The position numbers and the translations under genes were made by a program. The notes under the pieces are model-generated. The model did not search any database. It worked only from the letters and a program-made list of their open reading frames with translations, and had not been told where the DNA came from. Positions 1 to 9,562 of a stretch of 64,000 nt of DNA are shown piece after piece; the first letter of the stretch is position 1, and every line of letters starts with the position of its first letter. The stretch comes from Azonexus hydrophilus (GTDB lineage: Bacteria > Pseudomonadota > Gammaproteobacteria > Burkholderiales > Rhodocyclaceae): assembly GCF_001956855.1 (NCBI RefSeq), contig NZ_MTHD01000004.1, forward strand, positions 1 to 64,000, in the 5' to 3' direction.

Positions 1-76
1 CTATCGGTTGTCCAAACTTTTAAAGAACATCGCCGCGCCGTCTTAAACATCAATTCGTCTGCAGCAGAGAAGCGAG
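1..76 (-). other. 5' leader of an rRNA operon with boxA-like site
   Basis: Read on the minus strand, this stretch lies just downstream of a strong rRNA-type promoter. It ends in the run GTTCTTTAAAAGTTTGGACA (positions 10-29), the boxA-like antitermination element found ahead of 16S rRNA in betaproteobacteria. The 16S gene itself would lie beyond the left edge of the window and is not seen. The assignment rests on the leader motif plus the promoter. Confidence 0.75.
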
Positions 77-105
77 ATTATGTAACACTTCCTCACTTCC
101 GTCAA
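77..105 (-). promoter_or_regulatory. rRNA operon promoter, proximal (P2)
   Basis: On the minus strand there is TTGACG (100-105), an exact 17-nt spacer and CATAAT (77-82), preceded by an A/T-rich UP-element-like tract (about 106-125) and followed by a short GC-rich discriminator. This is the expected architecture of a sigma-70 rRNA promoter, driving transcription leftward out of the window. Confidence 0.8.
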
Positions 106-193
106 GCTTTTCAGTAAAAAATTTTCTACCGAACCGCCTCACTACTTCCTCCCTCACGCCGCCGAAAACCCCGGCACCGCAAGGAAGGTGCGC

Positions 194-221
194 ATTCTAC
201 CCATCACAAAAATTCCGTCAA
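194..221 (-). promoter_or_regulatory. rRNA operon promoter, distal (P1)
   Basis: A second minus-strand promoter with TTGACG (216-221), a 16-nt spacer and TAGAAT (194-199) lies about 115 bp upstream of the proximal one. Tandem promoters are usual for rRNA operons. The rest of 106-430 holds no gene: it is the divergent control region between the rRNA operon and the M23 peptidase gene. Confidence 0.6.
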
Positions 222-387
222 TACCTTTTTGAAAATTATTTGACCAAACCTCAAGAGAATAGCCATGCAGAACATTTCCACACCCAAAGCAGGAGACGAC
301 TCCCATATATAGAGAGGAAAAACACTGCCCTAGAACACCGAAGCGCAGATCAGTACTTCGAGTATCTTTAGGATGAGCGGGATGCTC

Positions 388-396
388 TGATAAAAT
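388..396 (+). promoter_or_regulatory. Possible extended -10 promoter of the M23 peptidase gene
   Basis: TGATAAAAT at this site fits an extended -10 element (TGn followed by TAAAAT), about 28 bp from the likely transcription start to the ATG at 431. No good -35 hexamer is seen, which is common for extended -10 promoters. Assignment is tentative. Confidence 0.35.
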
Positions 397-430
397 CACG
401 GCTGATTTTCGAGGCAACACTAGGGACTCA

Positions 431-1753
431 ATGAAAAAGCAGGGCACCTCTCCCCTCCCGCGGCCCCGAACCACGGCCCCCGCATCACACCCGATTCAAG
501 CCATCGCACTCGGCACCATCTTGGCTGCCGCATTCGCAACCGCGCTCGCGGTCGCCCCCGGCAGCAGCAGCGACAACCTCAAACAACAAACAATTGTTGA
601 GACGCTTGAAATCGCTCCTCCTTTCATACTGGACAATTCGGAGCAAGTATTTTTCTCGGAAGCGACCATACAAAGAGGTGACACATTGCAGCGCCTGCTT
701 GGACGCTTGAACATCTCCGATAGCGATGCAGCGTCCTTTCTTCGCTCCTCCCCCCTGACCTCGGCTATCCGCCGCGAATTCATCGCTGGCCGCACAGCCG
801 CCGCCAGCGCATCGGGAGACGGCAAACTGCTCAGCTTCTACTTTCCCCTCGGCGACAAGGAAACCGCTCTCACCATCAAGCGTATCGGCTCGGAGTTTCG
901 TGCTGAGATTGTTGCCGAAAGACCGGAAATTCACATTGAAACCAAAACAGCAAGGATAGAAAGCTCACTCTTCGGCGCCACCGATGCAGCAGGAATCCCT
1001 GACAGCATAGCAATTCTGATGGCAGAAATTTTTGGCAGTGAAATCGACTTTCACTCTGATCTACGCAAAGACGACCGCTTCACCGTTAGCTACGAAATGC
1101 GCTATCTGCAGGGACAGCCCATACGCACCGGCAAAGTTGTCGCGGCAGAATTTGTCAACAACGGAAAGACAAGCCGCGCCATCTGGTTTGACCACGGCAA
1201 CGAACAGGGGGAATACCTGACCCCAGAGGGCAAACCGCTAAGAAAAGCCTTCCTTCGATCGCCTTTGGAGTTTTCCAGAATCAGCTCAGGCTTCAGTAGA
1301 CGCTTCCACCCCATACTGAAAACTTGGCGAGCACACCAGGGGGTTGATTATGCCGCACCAACAGGAACCCCCATTCGAGCAACAGCCAATGCCAGCGTGG
1401 ACTTCGTCGGAACCCAGCGCGGCTATGGGAAAACCGTTGTACTCAAGCACGACGGCAAGCACACCACTCTTTACGCCCATCTCTCCAGATTCAGCCCTGG
1501 CGTGCGCAAAGGCGCCCGCGTCAATCAAGGCGAAACAATCGGCTATGTCGGACAGACCGGCTGGGCAACAGGACCACACCTCCATTACGAATTCAGGATC
1601 AACAACACCCCGGTAAACCCGCTGTCAGCCAAACTTCCTATCGAATCAGCAAGCCTGGATGCAAAACAACTCGCACTGTTCAAACAACAAAGCAGCGCCA
1701 AGCTTGCTGCGCTTGAAAGAATGAACGAGTCCAGTATTGCCTATCTTGAATAA
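431..1753 (+). CDS. M23 family metallopeptidase (MepM-like murein endopeptidase)
   Basis: A 440-residue predicted peptidoglycan DD-endopeptidase acting in the periplasm. An N-terminal signal-anchor-like hydrophobic stretch (about residues 22-43) is followed by a LysM/OapA-like region (about 78-110, QRGDTLQRLL) and a C-terminal LytM domain. The zinc motif is complete: H302 and D306 (HQGVD), H350 (YAH), and H383/H385 (HLHYE). It is therefore likely an active enzyme, unlike the EnvC-type protein at 34548. The gene is divergent from the rRNA promoters and ends before a hairpin terminator. Substrate preference cannot be told from sequence. Confidence 0.9.
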   Translation: MKKQGTSPLPRPRTTAPASHPIQAIALGTILAAAFATALAVAPGSSSDNLKQQTIVETLEIAPPFILDNSEQVFFSEATIQRGDTLQRLLGRLNISDSDAASFLRSSPLTSAIRREFIAGRTAAASASGDGKLLSFYFPLGDKETALTIKRIGSEFRAEIVAERPEIHIETKTARIESSLFGATDAAGIPDSIAILMAEIFGSEIDFHSDLRKDDRFTVSYEMRYLQGQPIRTGKVVAAEFVNNGKTSRAIWFDHGNEQGEYLTPEGKPLRKAFLRSPLEFSRISSGFSRRFHPILKTWRAHQGVDYAAPTGTPIRATANASVDFVGTQRGYGKTVVLKHDGKHTTLYAHLSRFSPGVRKGARVNQGETIGYVGQTGWATGPHLHYEFRINNTPVNPLSAKLPIESASLDAKQLALFKQQSSAKLAALERMNESSIAYLE

Positions 1754-1810
1754 CGCCTGCTGAAGACCAGACACCAGAACCGGCATTGAAACCCTCTTCG
1801 CTCCACAATC

Positions 1811-1843
1811 AAAAACGCCCGACGAAGCTCATCGGGCGTTTTT
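1811..1843. terminator. Bidirectional Rho-independent terminator
   Basis: AAAAACGCCCGA (1811-1822) pairs perfectly with TCGGGCGTTTTT (1832-1843) around a 9-nt loop. Both flanks give a T-run, so it can end both the rightward M23 gene and the leftward erpA transcript. Confidence 0.9.
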
Positions 1844-1906
1844 GACATCTGGACCCAACCTTATCGGCAGGTACAAAGTTGCATCATCAGGACGGCCAAG
1901 CTTTTC

Positions 1907-2257
1907 TCACGCAGAGAACGATGACCCACAACCACACGTAGAAGTTGCATTAGGATTTCGGATGACAAACTGCGACCCCTCCAACCCTTCCGTATAGTCA
2001 ATTTCTGCACCGACGAGATACTGGTAGCTCATCGGATCAATGAGCAGTTGAACACCATTTTTTTCCATCGTAGTGTCGTCATCAGCTACTTCCTCGTCAA
2101 AAGTGAAACCGTACTGAAAACCAGAACAGCCCCCACCGGTAACGAATACACGCAACTTCAAATCGGCATTACCTTCCTCTTCAATCAGTTCCTTTACCTT
2201 GTTTGCAGCACTATCGGTAAAGACAATTGGCGAAAGGCTTTCAGCAACAGCGTTCAT
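1907..2257 (-). CDS. erpA: Iron-sulfur cluster insertion protein ErpA
   Basis: A 116-residue A-type carrier that passes Fe-S clusters to apoproteins. The three family cysteines are present: C44 ([11 protein letters not shown]) and C108/C110 (TCGCGSSF). Length and the acidic segment after the first cysteine ([10 protein letters not shown]) match ErpA rather than IscA. It is transcribed leftward behind the bactofilin gene, with about 60 bp between them, and converges on the M23 gene over a shared terminator. Confidence 0.95.
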   Translation of the reverse strand: MNAVAESLSPIVFTDSAANKVKELIEEEGNADLKLRVFVTGGGCSGFQYGFTFDEEVADDDTTMEKNGVQLLIDPMSYQYLVGAEIDYTEGLEGSQFVIRNPNATSTCGCGSSFSA

Positions 2258-2316
2258 GGAGCACTCCTAAATATTGGTTCCAAAATTGTAGATCGTAATC
2301 AGCCCACTCATGGGGC

Positions 2317-2718
2317 TTAGTCTTCTGGCAGCACATTTGGTTCCAAAACAGACTTGTGCTCATGAACCAGACGCCCCTCAATGACAGCCCCCTGATGCAT
2401 TTCGATCGCAGCGTAGGTGACGTCACCCACAATCCGGGCCTTTGGCTGCATTTCAAGACTCTCGGCCACCGAAACCGGACCGACAACCACCCCGTTCAAT
2501 ACCAGATGCGCCACAGAGACCGCACCTTCGATACGCGCCTGATCGCTGACTACCAGCGTTGATGATGAGGCTCCGGAAACAGCCTCAACACTGCCACGCA
2601 CCTCGCCATCCACGCGCAAGCCTCCACTGAAACGGATCTTTCCCTCGATGCAGGTACCAGCACCGATCAAGCTATCAATTCTGGCCTGAGCGCCAGCAGA
2701 ATTTTTCTTTCCAAACAT
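2317..2718 (-). CDS. Bactofilin (polymer-forming cytoskeletal protein)
   Basis: A 133-residue protein with the right-handed beta-helix repeat pattern of bactofilins: short repeating blocks such as RVDGEVRGSVEA, ARIEGAVSVAH and ARIVGDVTYAA, with glycine-valine turns spaced by about 17-20 residues. Flanking tails are short. Bactofilins self-assemble into membrane-associated filaments that position cell-wall or motility proteins. It lies about 48 bp downstream of the coiled-coil membrane protein gene at 2767, probably in the same transcript, a pairing common in betaproteobacteria. Confidence 0.85.
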   Translation of the reverse strand: MFGKKNSAGAQARIDSLIGAGTCIEGKIRFSGGLRVDGEVRGSVEAVSGASSSTLVVSDQARIEGAVSVAHLVLNGVVVGPVSVAESLEMQPKARIVGDVTYAAIEMHQGAVIEGRLVHEHKSVLEPNVLPED

Positions 2719-2766
2719 CAGGCCTCCTTAGTTCAGCAGGGATTCAGAGCACTGAAAACCAGGCAA

Positions 2767-3486
2767 TCACAAATTAGCAACTTGCTTCGTCACCAGTTTA
2801 CCAGCCTGCAACAAGCGCGCCTCAACAGAAATCAAAGTCGCACCTGCCGGTAGTTCGATTACCCCCTCGCGCCGAAGAAAATGCTGAACTTCAACAACAC
2901 CATCCTTGCGGCCAGGCAGCACCAGTTGCCGCAAAGCACCATCCGGCAAACGGTAAGCGGCAACCACCTCATACACCCCACGAAACCCCCCACCACGTTG
3001 CGCAGCCTGATATGCCAACAACAGACGATAGCGATAACGCGTTGACGCCTCGGACAGTACGCGAAAGCTCTCGATTCGGACCAGCGACTCCTGACCGGCA
3101 ACCGGTATCAGTCTCTCGAAGATAAGCATATCTTCCTTGAGAGCCGAATTTTCGGCCTCCAACTCCTGAATGCGCGCAACCAATTGTTGCTGAGCCGCAC
3201 GTTCCATATTTACTGCATTCTGACCAGTACCAACACTCGAGCGCAACAAGGCCAATTCCCCCTGCTGAGCCCTCAGCTGCTCCTTTAGGTCCGCCAATTG
3301 GCTACCCCCCAGGAAACCGCCAAAGTGAAAAACCCATATGACAACAGCAAAAACAGCGGCGGCAAGAAAACTAAAAAACAGAACCCATTGGCGCGGCAAG
3401 ACACTGCGGACAACAACACGCGGTGCCGAAATACCAAATCGGTGCCTGAATCGTTTCAGGCGAAGACTTACAGCAGGAGTGGGCAT
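2767..3486 (-). CDS. Membrane-anchored coiled-coil protein (DUF6776-like)
   Basis: A 239-residue protein with one transmembrane segment (about residues 34-57, VLFFSFLAAAVFAVVIWVF), a coiled coil (about 60-120, LKEQLRAQQGELALL and following) and a C-terminal all-beta-looking domain. I resemble it to the DUF6776 family that often precedes bactofilin genes, so it may be a membrane partner of the filament. Start choice is uncertain: M at 3486 is used, while an upstream ATG at 3549 has GAGG only 2 nt away. Longer readings are excluded because they would run through the rpsI terminator. Confidence 0.65.
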   Translation of the reverse strand: MPTPAVSLRLKRFRHRFGISAPRVVVRSVLPRQWVLFFSFLAAAVFAVVIWVFHFGGFLGGSQLADLKEQLRAQQGELALLRSSVGTGQNAVNMERAAQQQLVARIQELEAENSALKEDMLIFERLIPVAGQESLVRIESFRVLSEASTRYRYRLLLAYQAAQRGGGFRGVYEVVAAYRLPDGALRQLVLPGRKDGVVEVQHFLRREGVIELPAGATLISVEARLLQAGKLVTKQVANL

Positions 3487-3603
3487 CAAAGAAATGGGAT
3501 CTGCGGCTAAAAAAACCGCTGCGAAGCACTCAGAAAGCCAGGAAAGCATCGCCTCACTGACGCCCCGTAGCAGGGAGCCAATAATAACCCGATGCCCGCA
3601 AAC

Positions 3604-3631
3604 AAAAAAGCCGCCCAAAGGCGGCTTTTTC
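3604..3631 (-). terminator. Terminator of the rplM-rpsI operon
   Basis: A perfect hairpin of AAAAAGCCGCC (3605-3615) with GGCGGCTTTTT (3620-3630) around a 4-nt loop, followed on the minus strand by a run of T. It lies directly after rpsI. Confidence 0.9.
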
Positions 3632-3643
3632 CTGCGTGAATAA

Positions 3644-4036
3644 TCAACGCTTGGAGAACTGCTTCCGGCGGCGAGCCTTGTGGAAACCCACCTTCTTACG
3701 CTCGACCTCACGTGCATCACGGGTAACGAACCCAGCCTTCGACAACGCCGGCTTCAGCGCTGCGTCGTATTCGATGAGCGCGCGGGTTATACCGTGACGG
3801 ACAGCACCAGCCTGACCAGATTCGCCACCACCGGTAACATTAACCTTGATGTCAAAACCATTGAGTTGCTCAACCAGCGCAAGCGGCTGACGAACAATCA
3901 TGCGACCGGTTTCACGCGAGAAAAACTGGTCAACCGGCTTGCCATTGACAACGATGGCACCCGAACCACGCTTCATGAAAACACGAGCAACGGCGCTCTT
4001 GCGACGACCGGTACCGTAAAAATAACTTTCTGCCAT
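3644..4036 (-). CDS. rpsI: 30S ribosomal protein S9
   Basis: A 130-residue protein with the S9 hallmarks: N-terminal [15 protein letters not shown], the central [15 protein letters not shown] loop, and the basic C-terminal tail RRKQFSKR that reaches the tRNA anticodon in the P site. Full length. It lies 9 bp downstream of rplM, the classic L13-S9 operon, and ends before a strong terminator. Confidence 0.98.
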   Translation of the reverse strand: MAESYFYGTGRRKSAVARVFMKRGSGAIVVNGKPVDQFFSRETGRMIVRQPLALVEQLNGFDIKVNVTGGGESGQAGAVRHGITRALIEYDAALKPALSKAGFVTRDAREVERKKVGFHKARRRKQFSKR

Positions 4037-4045
4037 GATGACCCC

Positions 4046-4474
4046 TTAGATTTCCAGAGCCTTCGGCTGCTGGGCGGTGTGAGGATGCTGATCGCCGGCA
4101 TAGCACTTAAGCTTCTTCAGCATGGCGTAGCCCAAGGGCCCCTTGGGCAGCATACCCTTGACAGCAGTTTCCAGAGCACGCCCCGGAAAACGTTGCTGCA
4201 TCTTCTTGAAGTTGGTTTCCTTGATACCGCCGGGATAGCCAGTATGACGATAGTACTTCTTGTCGTCAGCCTTGTTGCCGGTTACGGTAATCTTGTCCAC
4301 GTTGGTCACGACGATGAAATCGCCGGTATCAACGTGCGGAGTGTAAATAGCCTTGTGCTTGCCACGGAGGCGGCGAGCAATTTCGGTAGCGAGGCGGCCG
4401 AGCACCTTGTCTGTGGCGTCTACCACAAACCACTCGCGCTTCACCTCATGTGGCTTGGCGGAAAACGTTTTCAT
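4046..4474 (-). CDS. rplM: 50S ribosomal protein L13
   Basis: A 142-residue protein, the normal length, with typical L13 motifs ([38 protein letters not shown]). It is an early-assembly protein of the large subunit. It is the first gene of the rplM-rpsI operon and has a consensus promoter about 50 bp upstream. Confidence 0.98.
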   Translation of the reverse strand: MKTFSAKPHEVKREWFVVDATDKVLGRLATEIARRLRGKHKAIYTPHVDTGDFIVVTNVDKITVTGNKADDKKYYRHTGYPGGIKETNFKKMQQRFPGRALETAVKGMLPKGPLGYAMLKKLKCYAGDQHPHTAQQPKALEI

Positions 4475-4522
4475 GTGTGTGCCGTCCTGAGAAAATTGGG
4501 CGCAGATTTGAGAAAGCCGTGG

Positions 4523-4551
4523 ATTTTAACCACACATATCCACAATGTCAA
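4523..4551 (-). promoter_or_regulatory. Promoter of rplM-rpsI
   Basis: On the minus strand: TTGACA (4546-4551), a 17-nt spacer and TAAAAT (4523-4528). This is a near-consensus sigma-70 promoter with a leader of about 40 nt to the rplM ATG. The spacer includes ATATCCACA, one base off a DnaA box, probably by chance. Confidence 0.8.
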
Positions 4552-4581
4552 TCAACAAATCACTTTGACTCAACACGCAGA

Positions 4582-4790
4582 CAAAAAAAACGCGGCTCGC
4601 TGAGCCGCGTTAAATCCACACCAAAGGAGGAGGGTGGAGGAGACAAATCTGAACTGAAGGCAAAAAGAAGAAAGCCATCACAGTTCGTACGCTTCACATT
4701 CTGCCCAAACACAAGACGAGACGCAAGACAAATTTGTGCGACGCACAACCACTTGATAAATGCGCAAATAATATATAATTATCTTATTTA
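4582..4790 (-). ncRNA. Candidate small RNA with CCUCC motifs and own terminator
   Basis: The 502-bp gap between rplM and osmC has no convincing gene. On its minus strand a perfect 10-bp hairpin (4589-4598 with 4602-4611) is followed by eight T, a textbook terminator, yet no gene lies upstream of it on that strand. It also lies upstream of the rplM promoter, so it ends a separate transcript. Just before the hairpin (4622-4644) the RNA would carry a pyrimidine-rich tract with repeated CCUCC, complementary to Shine-Dalgarno sequences. The 5' end is not defined: the upstream DNA (about 4760-4840) is very AT-rich. The rest of the gap, to 4976, holds only the possible osmC control sites. Confidence 0.4.
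4753..4779 (+). promoter_or_regulatory. Possible rightward promoter towards osmC
   Basis: TTGATA (4753-4758) and TATAAT (4774-4779) are separated by 15 nt, shorter than the ideal 17. If used, it would give osmC a leader of about 190 nt. It sits in a strongly AT-rich block, where chance matches are common. Confidence 0.25.
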
Positions 4791-4836
4791 ATTTATTGAA
4801 TAAATTGAATATTTTAAATTTTTACGAAACATATAT

Positions 4837-4856
4837 CCATTGGTTTAATCCAATGG
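4837..4856. repeat. Perfect inverted repeat in the osmC upstream region
   Basis: CCATTGG (4837-4843) and CCAATGG (4850-4856) flank TTTAAT. The 7-bp arms without a T-run suggest a protein-binding dyad more than a terminator. It lies about 120 bp before osmC. No binding protein can be named. Confidence 0.4.
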
Positions 4857-4976
4857 CACAACCCTGCCGCACTATCATCCGCCACACTTTATGCTGCGCC
4901 GCAACAAGCCGGGTACATCACACAATAGCGTTCCGAATCCGCTAGAATTCACCGCCAGAACAAGCGGAGATGAATA

Positions 4977-5405
4977 ATGGACTGCACAGTACGATGGATG
5001 GGAAATGAAGCCGGGATGTCTTTTGTGGCAGAGACCGGCAGTGGCCATGCGTTCGTTATGGACGGAGCACCGGAAGCCGGCGGGCGAAACCTCGGCCCCA
5101 GACCAATGGAAACCGTACTTGCCGGAACAGGCGGATGCTCTGCCTTCGACGTCGTCATGATCCTGAAAAAAGGCCGCCAGGCCGTCACTGCCTGCGACGT
5201 GAAGCTATCAGCAGAGCGCGCCGAAAGCGACCCGAAGGTCTTCACGAGAATACACTTCCACTATCGCGTCAGAGGTCACCAGCTAAAGCCGGAAGCCGTT
5301 GCCAGGGCAATCGAATTATCCAAGGAAAAATACTGCTCTGCCTCGATCATGCTGGCAAAATCCGCCGAAATTACTGCCGACTTCGAAATCGTCGAAGAGG
5401 CCTGA
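4977..5405 (+). CDS. OsmC family protein (YhfA-like)
   Basis: A 142-residue member of the OsmC/Ohr fold. The two conserved cysteines, C54 (GTGGCSAFD) and C120 (EKYCSASIML), are present; in the family they reduce organic hydroperoxides. The pattern resembles the YhfA branch, whose substrate is less certain. AGCGGAGATG lies just before the ATG as ribosome-binding site. It converges with coq7 with no gap: the stop codon ends at the base before the coq7 stop begins. Confidence 0.85.
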   Translation: MDCTVRWMGNEAGMSFVAETGSGHAFVMDGAPEAGGRNLGPRPMETVLAGTGGCSAFDVVMILKKGRQAVTACDVKLSAERAESDPKVFTRIHFHYRVRGHQLKPEAVARAIELSKEKYCSASIMLAKSAEITADFEIVEEA

Positions 5406-6029
5406 TCAGAAGCGGTAAGCCAACCCGGTCATCACCTTGGCCATTGCCCGCATCCCGAAACGGACGGGCTCCGGCAGTTCGGCAGCGCCAAAATGCACAG
5501 CCATTTCCGCGTGCTGTATTTCGTCGAGGCGCATCTGGTCGACAATTGCCTTGGAACGCTCGTCCTCTTCCGGCAAATCTTCCAGATGACGATTCAAGTG
5601 GGCCTCAACCTGACGCTCGGTTTCTGCGAGAAAACCGAGGTTCCACTTGTCGCCGAGCACGCCGGCAACAATACCGAGCGACAATGAGCCCATGTACCAG
5701 AGCGGATTCAGCAGACTCTTTCGCCCCCCGAGTTCGCCGATACGCTGCTCGGTCCACGCCAGATGCTCAGTTTCTTCTTCTGCCGCCTTGCGCAAGGCGT
5801 CGCGCACGTGGGGCTGCCTTGATGTCAGCGACTGCCCCTGATAGAGAGCCTGCGCGCACACCTCCCCGCAATGGTTCACCCGCATCAGACCCGCAGCATG
5901 TCGACGCTGCTGATCGCTCAATTCAACATCAAGCAACTCAGCCCCAGGCACTGGACGCTGACTGCGCGCTGGTGCCGCAAGCGTCCGCAAGGCCCGATCA
6001 CACTCGAGAATCAAAAAATCGATCGACAT
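5406..6029 (-). CDS. coq7: 2-polyprenyl-3-methyl-6-methoxy-1,4-benzoquinone monooxygenase (Coq7)
   Basis: A 207-residue diiron hydroxylase of ubiquinone synthesis that adds the last ring hydroxyl. All diiron ligands are visible: E56 (CGEVCAQ), E86 and H89 (EETEH), E138 (AETERQ), E170 and H173 (DEIQH). Length matches the betaproteobacterial form. It lies 3 bp after the CNP1-like gene and is likely co-transcribed with it and rppH. Confidence 0.95.
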   Translation of the reverse strand: MSIDFLILECDRALRTLAAPARSQRPVPGAELLDVELSDQQRRHAAGLMRVNHCGEVCAQALYQGQSLTSRQPHVRDALRKAAEEETEHLAWTEQRIGELGGRKSLLNPLWYMGSLSLGIVAGVLGDKWNLGFLAETERQVEAHLNRHLEDLPEEDERSKAIVDQMRLDEIQHAEMAVHFGAAELPEPVRFGMRAMAKVMTGLAYRF

Positions 6030-6032
6030 GGC

Positions 6033-6557
6033 TCACCACAAAATGTTTGACGGGTGCCCACCTCGGCGCAACGCATCCAGCGCCTCAGCCTCATCTCTGA
6101 CAATTACACCACCCGGACAAAAATGATCAAGGAAAAGTGCTGCATGCTGCCGTGCCGGGGCAATATCACGGATACGCTCCCAAGCATTGTTTCGCGATTT
6201 CGACCACCCACCATCATGGCGCCCGGACGCATATATGCGTCGCTCCCGCGTTGCGCAGCGAATACCTTCGTAGGTCACATTGCGCGCGCCGCCGTGCGTC
6301 TCCACCAGAAGAATGTAGCGCACCACTCCGTCCGCACCTACCGACAGAGACGCAGAGTCCACAAAAAATTTGTTGCGACTGGCCGCGCTGACAAAAAAAG
6401 GCAGCATCGATTCCTGCTTTGGCGCAGCCGGCAAGACCACTGCGATCTCCTGCCATTGGCGTGTTTCGTATTCCTCGTCAAAATTGGCCAATGCTGGAAA
6501 CGCAAAAAACGCTCCGCACACAACAGATACGAAAAACTTGTTCACAAGCCGCCTCAC
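6033..6557 (-). CDS. CNP1-like family protein, secreted
   Basis: A 174-residue protein with a signal peptide (about residues 1-24, ending near PALA) and a mature domain matching the CNP1-like family of betaproteobacteria ([37 protein letters not shown]). Function is unknown. The start overlaps the rppH stop by 4 bp (ATGA), which implies translational coupling. Confidence 0.75.
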   Translation of the reverse strand: MRRLVNKFFVSVVCGAFFAFPALANFDEEYETRQWQEIAVVLPAAPKQESMLPFFVSAASRNKFFVDSASLSVGADGVVRYILLVETHGGARNVTYEGIRCATRERRIYASGRHDGGWSKSRNNAWERIRDIAPARQHAALFLDHFCPGGVIVRDEAEALDALRRGGHPSNILW

Positions 6558-7105
6558 AGTTTGGCCTCACCGTCCGGAAACACCGGCAGATTCTCACCCT
6601 CGACGCCTCGGGGCAATCTCGCTTGGCGGCGGTCCTGTTCAAGAAAACGCACCAGCTCATTCAAGGCCTGCTGATAGACCCCGCGCTTGAATTCGATGAC
6701 AGCATCCAGCGGCACCCAGTAGTCATTCCAGCGCCAGGCGTCGAACTCCGGTTTCGCCGTGGCACGCAAACTGACATCGCTATCCCGACCTACGAGACGC
6801 AATAAAAACCAGATCTGCTTCTGGCCCTTGTAGGAACCGCGCCATTCGCGCTTGATCCATTGATTCGGCACTTCATAACGCAGCCAGCCCTTGGTCCGTC
6901 CGAGAATGCGCACGTGCTCGGGACGCAGCCCGACCTCTTCGTGCAGTTCCCGGTACATCGCTTCTTCAGGGGTTTCCCCCCGCTTGATGCCACCTTGTGG
7001 AAACTGCCAGGAATGTTCACGTATGCGCTTGCCCCAGAAGACCTCGTTTTTGGCGTTGCAAAGAATGATGCCGACGTTCGGGCGAAAGCCTTCGCGGTCG
7101 AGCAT
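6554..7105 (-). CDS. rppH: RNA pyrophosphohydrolase RppH (Nudix)
   Basis: A 183-residue enzyme that removes pyrophosphate from 5'-triphosphorylated RNA and so triggers decay. The Nudix box spans residues 38-60: G38, E44, R52, E53, E56, E57 and G59 are all in place. The N-terminus [17 protein letters not shown] is diagnostic. It is divergent from proS, as in many betaproteobacteria, and is the first gene of rppH-CNP1-coq7. Confidence 0.95.
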   Translation of the reverse strand: MLDREGFRPNVGIILCNAKNEVFWGKRIREHSWQFPQGGIKRGETPEEAMYRELHEEVGLRPEHVRILGRTKGWLRYEVPNQWIKREWRGSYKGQKQIWFLLRLVGRDSDVSLRATAKPEFDAWRWNDYWVPLDAVIEFKRGVYQQALNELVRFLEQDRRQARLPRGVEGENLPVFPDGEAKL

Positions 7106-7229
7106 AGAAAACCTGCTAAAAATATTGGGTTACCCCGATTCTTTCACAAAGGGCGTCGATACGCAAAAAGGCGGCAAAGAACGGGCTCCGTGTAAAATCC
7201 TGTTTTTGCCACGAATTCAAGAGCATCCC

Positions 7230-8960
7230 ATGCGCACTTCGCAGTTCTTCTTCACCACTCTCAAGGAAGCCCCGGCCGACGCCGAAGTCATCAGCCAGAA
7301 AATGATGCTGCGTGCCGGCTATATCAAGCGTGCCGCCGCCGGCATTTACACCTGGATGCCACTCGGCCTGCGCGTATTGCGCAAGGTCGAGAACATCGTC
7401 CGCGAGGAAATGAACGCCGCCGGCGCACTGGAATTGCTGATGCCGGCCGTCCAGCCTTTCGAACTGTGGGAAGAATCCGGGCGCGGCCCGGCCTACGGCC
7501 CGGAATTGCTGCGCTTCAAGGACCGCCACCAGCGCGATTTCGTTATCGGCCCGACGCACGAGGAAGTGATCACCGACGTCGTCCGCCGCGACGTCAAGAG
7601 CTACCGCCAGTTGCCGATCCACCTGTACCAGATCCAGACCAAGTTCCGCGACGAGATCCGCCCGCGCTTCGGCGTCATGCGCGGTCGCGAGTTCCTGATG
7701 AAGGACGGCTACTCGTTCCATACTTCGTTCGACGATCTGGTACGCGAATACGGCAACATGTACGCGACCTACAGCCGCATCTTCACCCGCCTCGGCCTGA
7801 AATTCCGCGCCGTTGCAGCTGACACCGGTTCAATTGGCGGTGACGGCTCGCACGAATTCCACGTGCTGGCCGATTCCGGCGAGGACGACATCGCCTTCTG
7901 CCCGGATTCAGATTACGCCGCCAACGTCGAGCTGGCCGAGGCAGTTGCCCCGGCTTCGCCGCGTGCTGTCGCCGGCAAGGCAATGGAGAAGATCGCCACC
8001 CCGGGCAAGATGGCCTGCGCCGATGTCGCCGCGTTTCTGGCGGTCGATATCAGGAACATCGTCAAAACCATCGCTGTCGTCAGCGAACAGGAAGATGGCG
8101 GCAAGAAGTTCGCGCTGCTGCTGTTGCGTGCCGACCACGAGATGAACGAAATCAAGGCAGGCAAGATTGGCGCACTCGGCACTTTCCGTTTTGCTTCCGA
8201 CAGTGAAGTCCAGGAAACCCTTGGCTGCATTCCCGGTTTTATCGGCCCAGTTGCGGTCGACCGCGAAAAAGTGGCAATTTTCGCCGACCGTACGGTCGCC
8301 GCGATGAGTGATTTCGTCTGTGGCGCCAACGAAGCCGGCTTCCATCTGAGCGGCGTCAATTTCGGCCGCGACCTGCCGGAGCCGGAAGTCTTCGACATCC
8401 GTAACGTCGTCGCTGGCGATCCGTCGCCGGATGGCAAGGGAACGCTGGAAATCTGCCGCGGCATCGAAGTCGGTCACATCTTCCAGTTGCGCACCAAATA
8501 CGCCAAGGCGCTCAACTGCGCCTTCCTCGATGAGCAGGGCAAGAGCCAGATCATGGAGATGGGCTGCTATGGCATCGGCGTCTCGCGCATCGTCGGTGCC
8601 GCCATCGAACAGGGCAACGACGAGAAGGGCATCATCCTGCCACCGGCCATCGCCCCGTTCGCCGTCTGCATCGTCCCCATGGGCTACCACAAGAGCGAGG
8701 CGGTCAAGGCCGCTGCTGACCAACTCTACGCAGAACTCAAGCAACTCGGTATCGACGTCGTCCTCGACGACCGCAACGAGCGTCCTGGTGTCATGTTCGC
8801 CGACATGGAACTGATCGGCATCCCGCACCGCGTGGTCATCGGTGAGCGCGGCCTGAAGGACGGACAGTTCGAGTACAAGGGCCGCACCGACGCCGAGGCG
8901 ACAATGGTTGCGCAAGGGGAGATCGTCGGCATGCTGCAAGGGAAACTGTGCGCCGCCTGA
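7230..8960 (+). CDS. proS: Prolyl-tRNA synthetase, bacterial type
   Basis: A 576-residue class II synthetase that charges tRNA-Pro. It has the bacterial layout: catalytic core with motif 2 ([20 protein letters not shown]), an inserted YbaK-like editing domain between motifs 2 and 3 (about residues 225-400), motif 3 ([10 protein letters not shown]) and the anticodon-binding domain. The start is ATG 7230 ([13 protein letters not shown]), the family's conserved N-terminus; the frame is open further upstream but would read back across the rppH promoter region. It overlaps the next gene by 13 bp. Confidence 0.96.
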   Translation: MRTSQFFFTTLKEAPADAEVISQKMMLRAGYIKRAAAGIYTWMPLGLRVLRKVENIVREEMNAAGALELLMPAVQPFELWEESGRGPAYGPELLRFKDRHQRDFVIGPTHEEVITDVVRRDVKSYRQLPIHLYQIQTKFRDEIRPRFGVMRGREFLMKDGYSFHTSFDDLVREYGNMYATYSRIFTRLGLKFRAVAADTGSIGGDGSHEFHVLADSGEDDIAFCPDSDYAANVELAEAVAPASPRAVAGKAMEKIATPGKMACADVAAFLAVDIRNIVKTIAVVSEQEDGGKKFALLLLRADHEMNEIKAGKIGALGTFRFASDSEVQETLGCIPGFIGPVAVDREKVAIFADRTVAAMSDFVCGANEAGFHLSGVNFGRDLPEPEVFDIRNVVAGDPSPDGKGTLEICRGIEVGHIFQLRTKYAKALNCAFLDEQGKSQIMEMGCYGIGVSRIVGAAIEQGNDEKGIILPPAIAPFAVCIVPMGYHKSEAVKAAADQLYAELKQLGIDVVLDDRNERPGVMFADMELIGIPHRVVIGERGLKDGQFEYKGRTDAEATMVAQGEIVGMLQGKLCAA

Positions 8961-9562
8961 TCGGAACACTGTTGCTGACTTGCTGGGCGTCCGCCGTACT
9001 GGCCGGCGCCCAGCAATACGAACCGATGTCGGCCAGCGTCCGGGCAGCCTTGCACGAGGCCGTCTCGGACAGCCGACCACAGGTCAGTTCGTTCAAATCC
9101 CCGCTGGAAGCCGCCGACTGGCTGGCCGAGATGTCGAAGCGCCTGGAAAAACGCATTCCGAACCGTGACTATCGCATCGACCTGCTGCGCAGCATCCATT
9201 ACGAAGCCACCCGTGCCGGCCTGGACCCGCACCTGGTGCTTGGACTGATCCAGGTCGAAAGCGCCTTCCGGAAATACGCCGTGTCATCGGTCGGCGCCCG
9301 CGGCTACATGCAGGTCATGCCATTCTGGCTCAAGGTCATCGGCCGGCCGGACGACAACCTGTTCGACCTGCGCACCAACCTGCGCTACGGTTGCACGATC
9401 CTGCGCCACTACCTCGACATCGAAAAGGGCGACCTGTTCCGCGCCCTCGGCCGCTACAACGGCAGCCTGGGCAAGGCTGAATATCCCAACATGGTCCGCA
9501 ACGCCTGGCAGAACAACTGGGGCTACAGCAAGAACCCCGAACTGGCCAGCAACAGCAACTGA
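8948..9562 (+). CDS. Lytic transglycosylase (SLT domain)
   Basis: A 204-residue secreted murein-cleaving enzyme. A signal peptide (residues 1-19) precedes a helical region and the SLT domain with catalytic E104 (VESAFRKYA), then [12 protein letters not shown] and the substrate-groove motif LGRYNGS. It starts within the last codons of proS and converges on ffh without any intergenic base. It belongs to the short soluble SLT group and is probably not a lipoprotein, since no lipobox is seen. Confidence 0.88.
   Translation: MRRLIGTLLLTCWASAVLAGAQQYEPMSASVRAALHEAVSDSRPQVSSFKSPLEAADWLAEMSKRLEKRIPNRDYRIDLLRSIHYEATRAGLDPHLVLGLIQVESAFRKYAVSSVGARGYMQVMPFWLKVIGRPDDNLFDLRTNLRYGCTILRHYLDIEKGDLFRALGRYNGSLGKAEYPNMVRNAWQNNWGYSKNPELASNSN

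Noticed and set aside
4560-4748. 62-codon minus-strand frame upstream of rplM
   Set aside because: It runs straight through a strong terminator hairpin and its T-run, which a real gene would not; a small RNA fits better.
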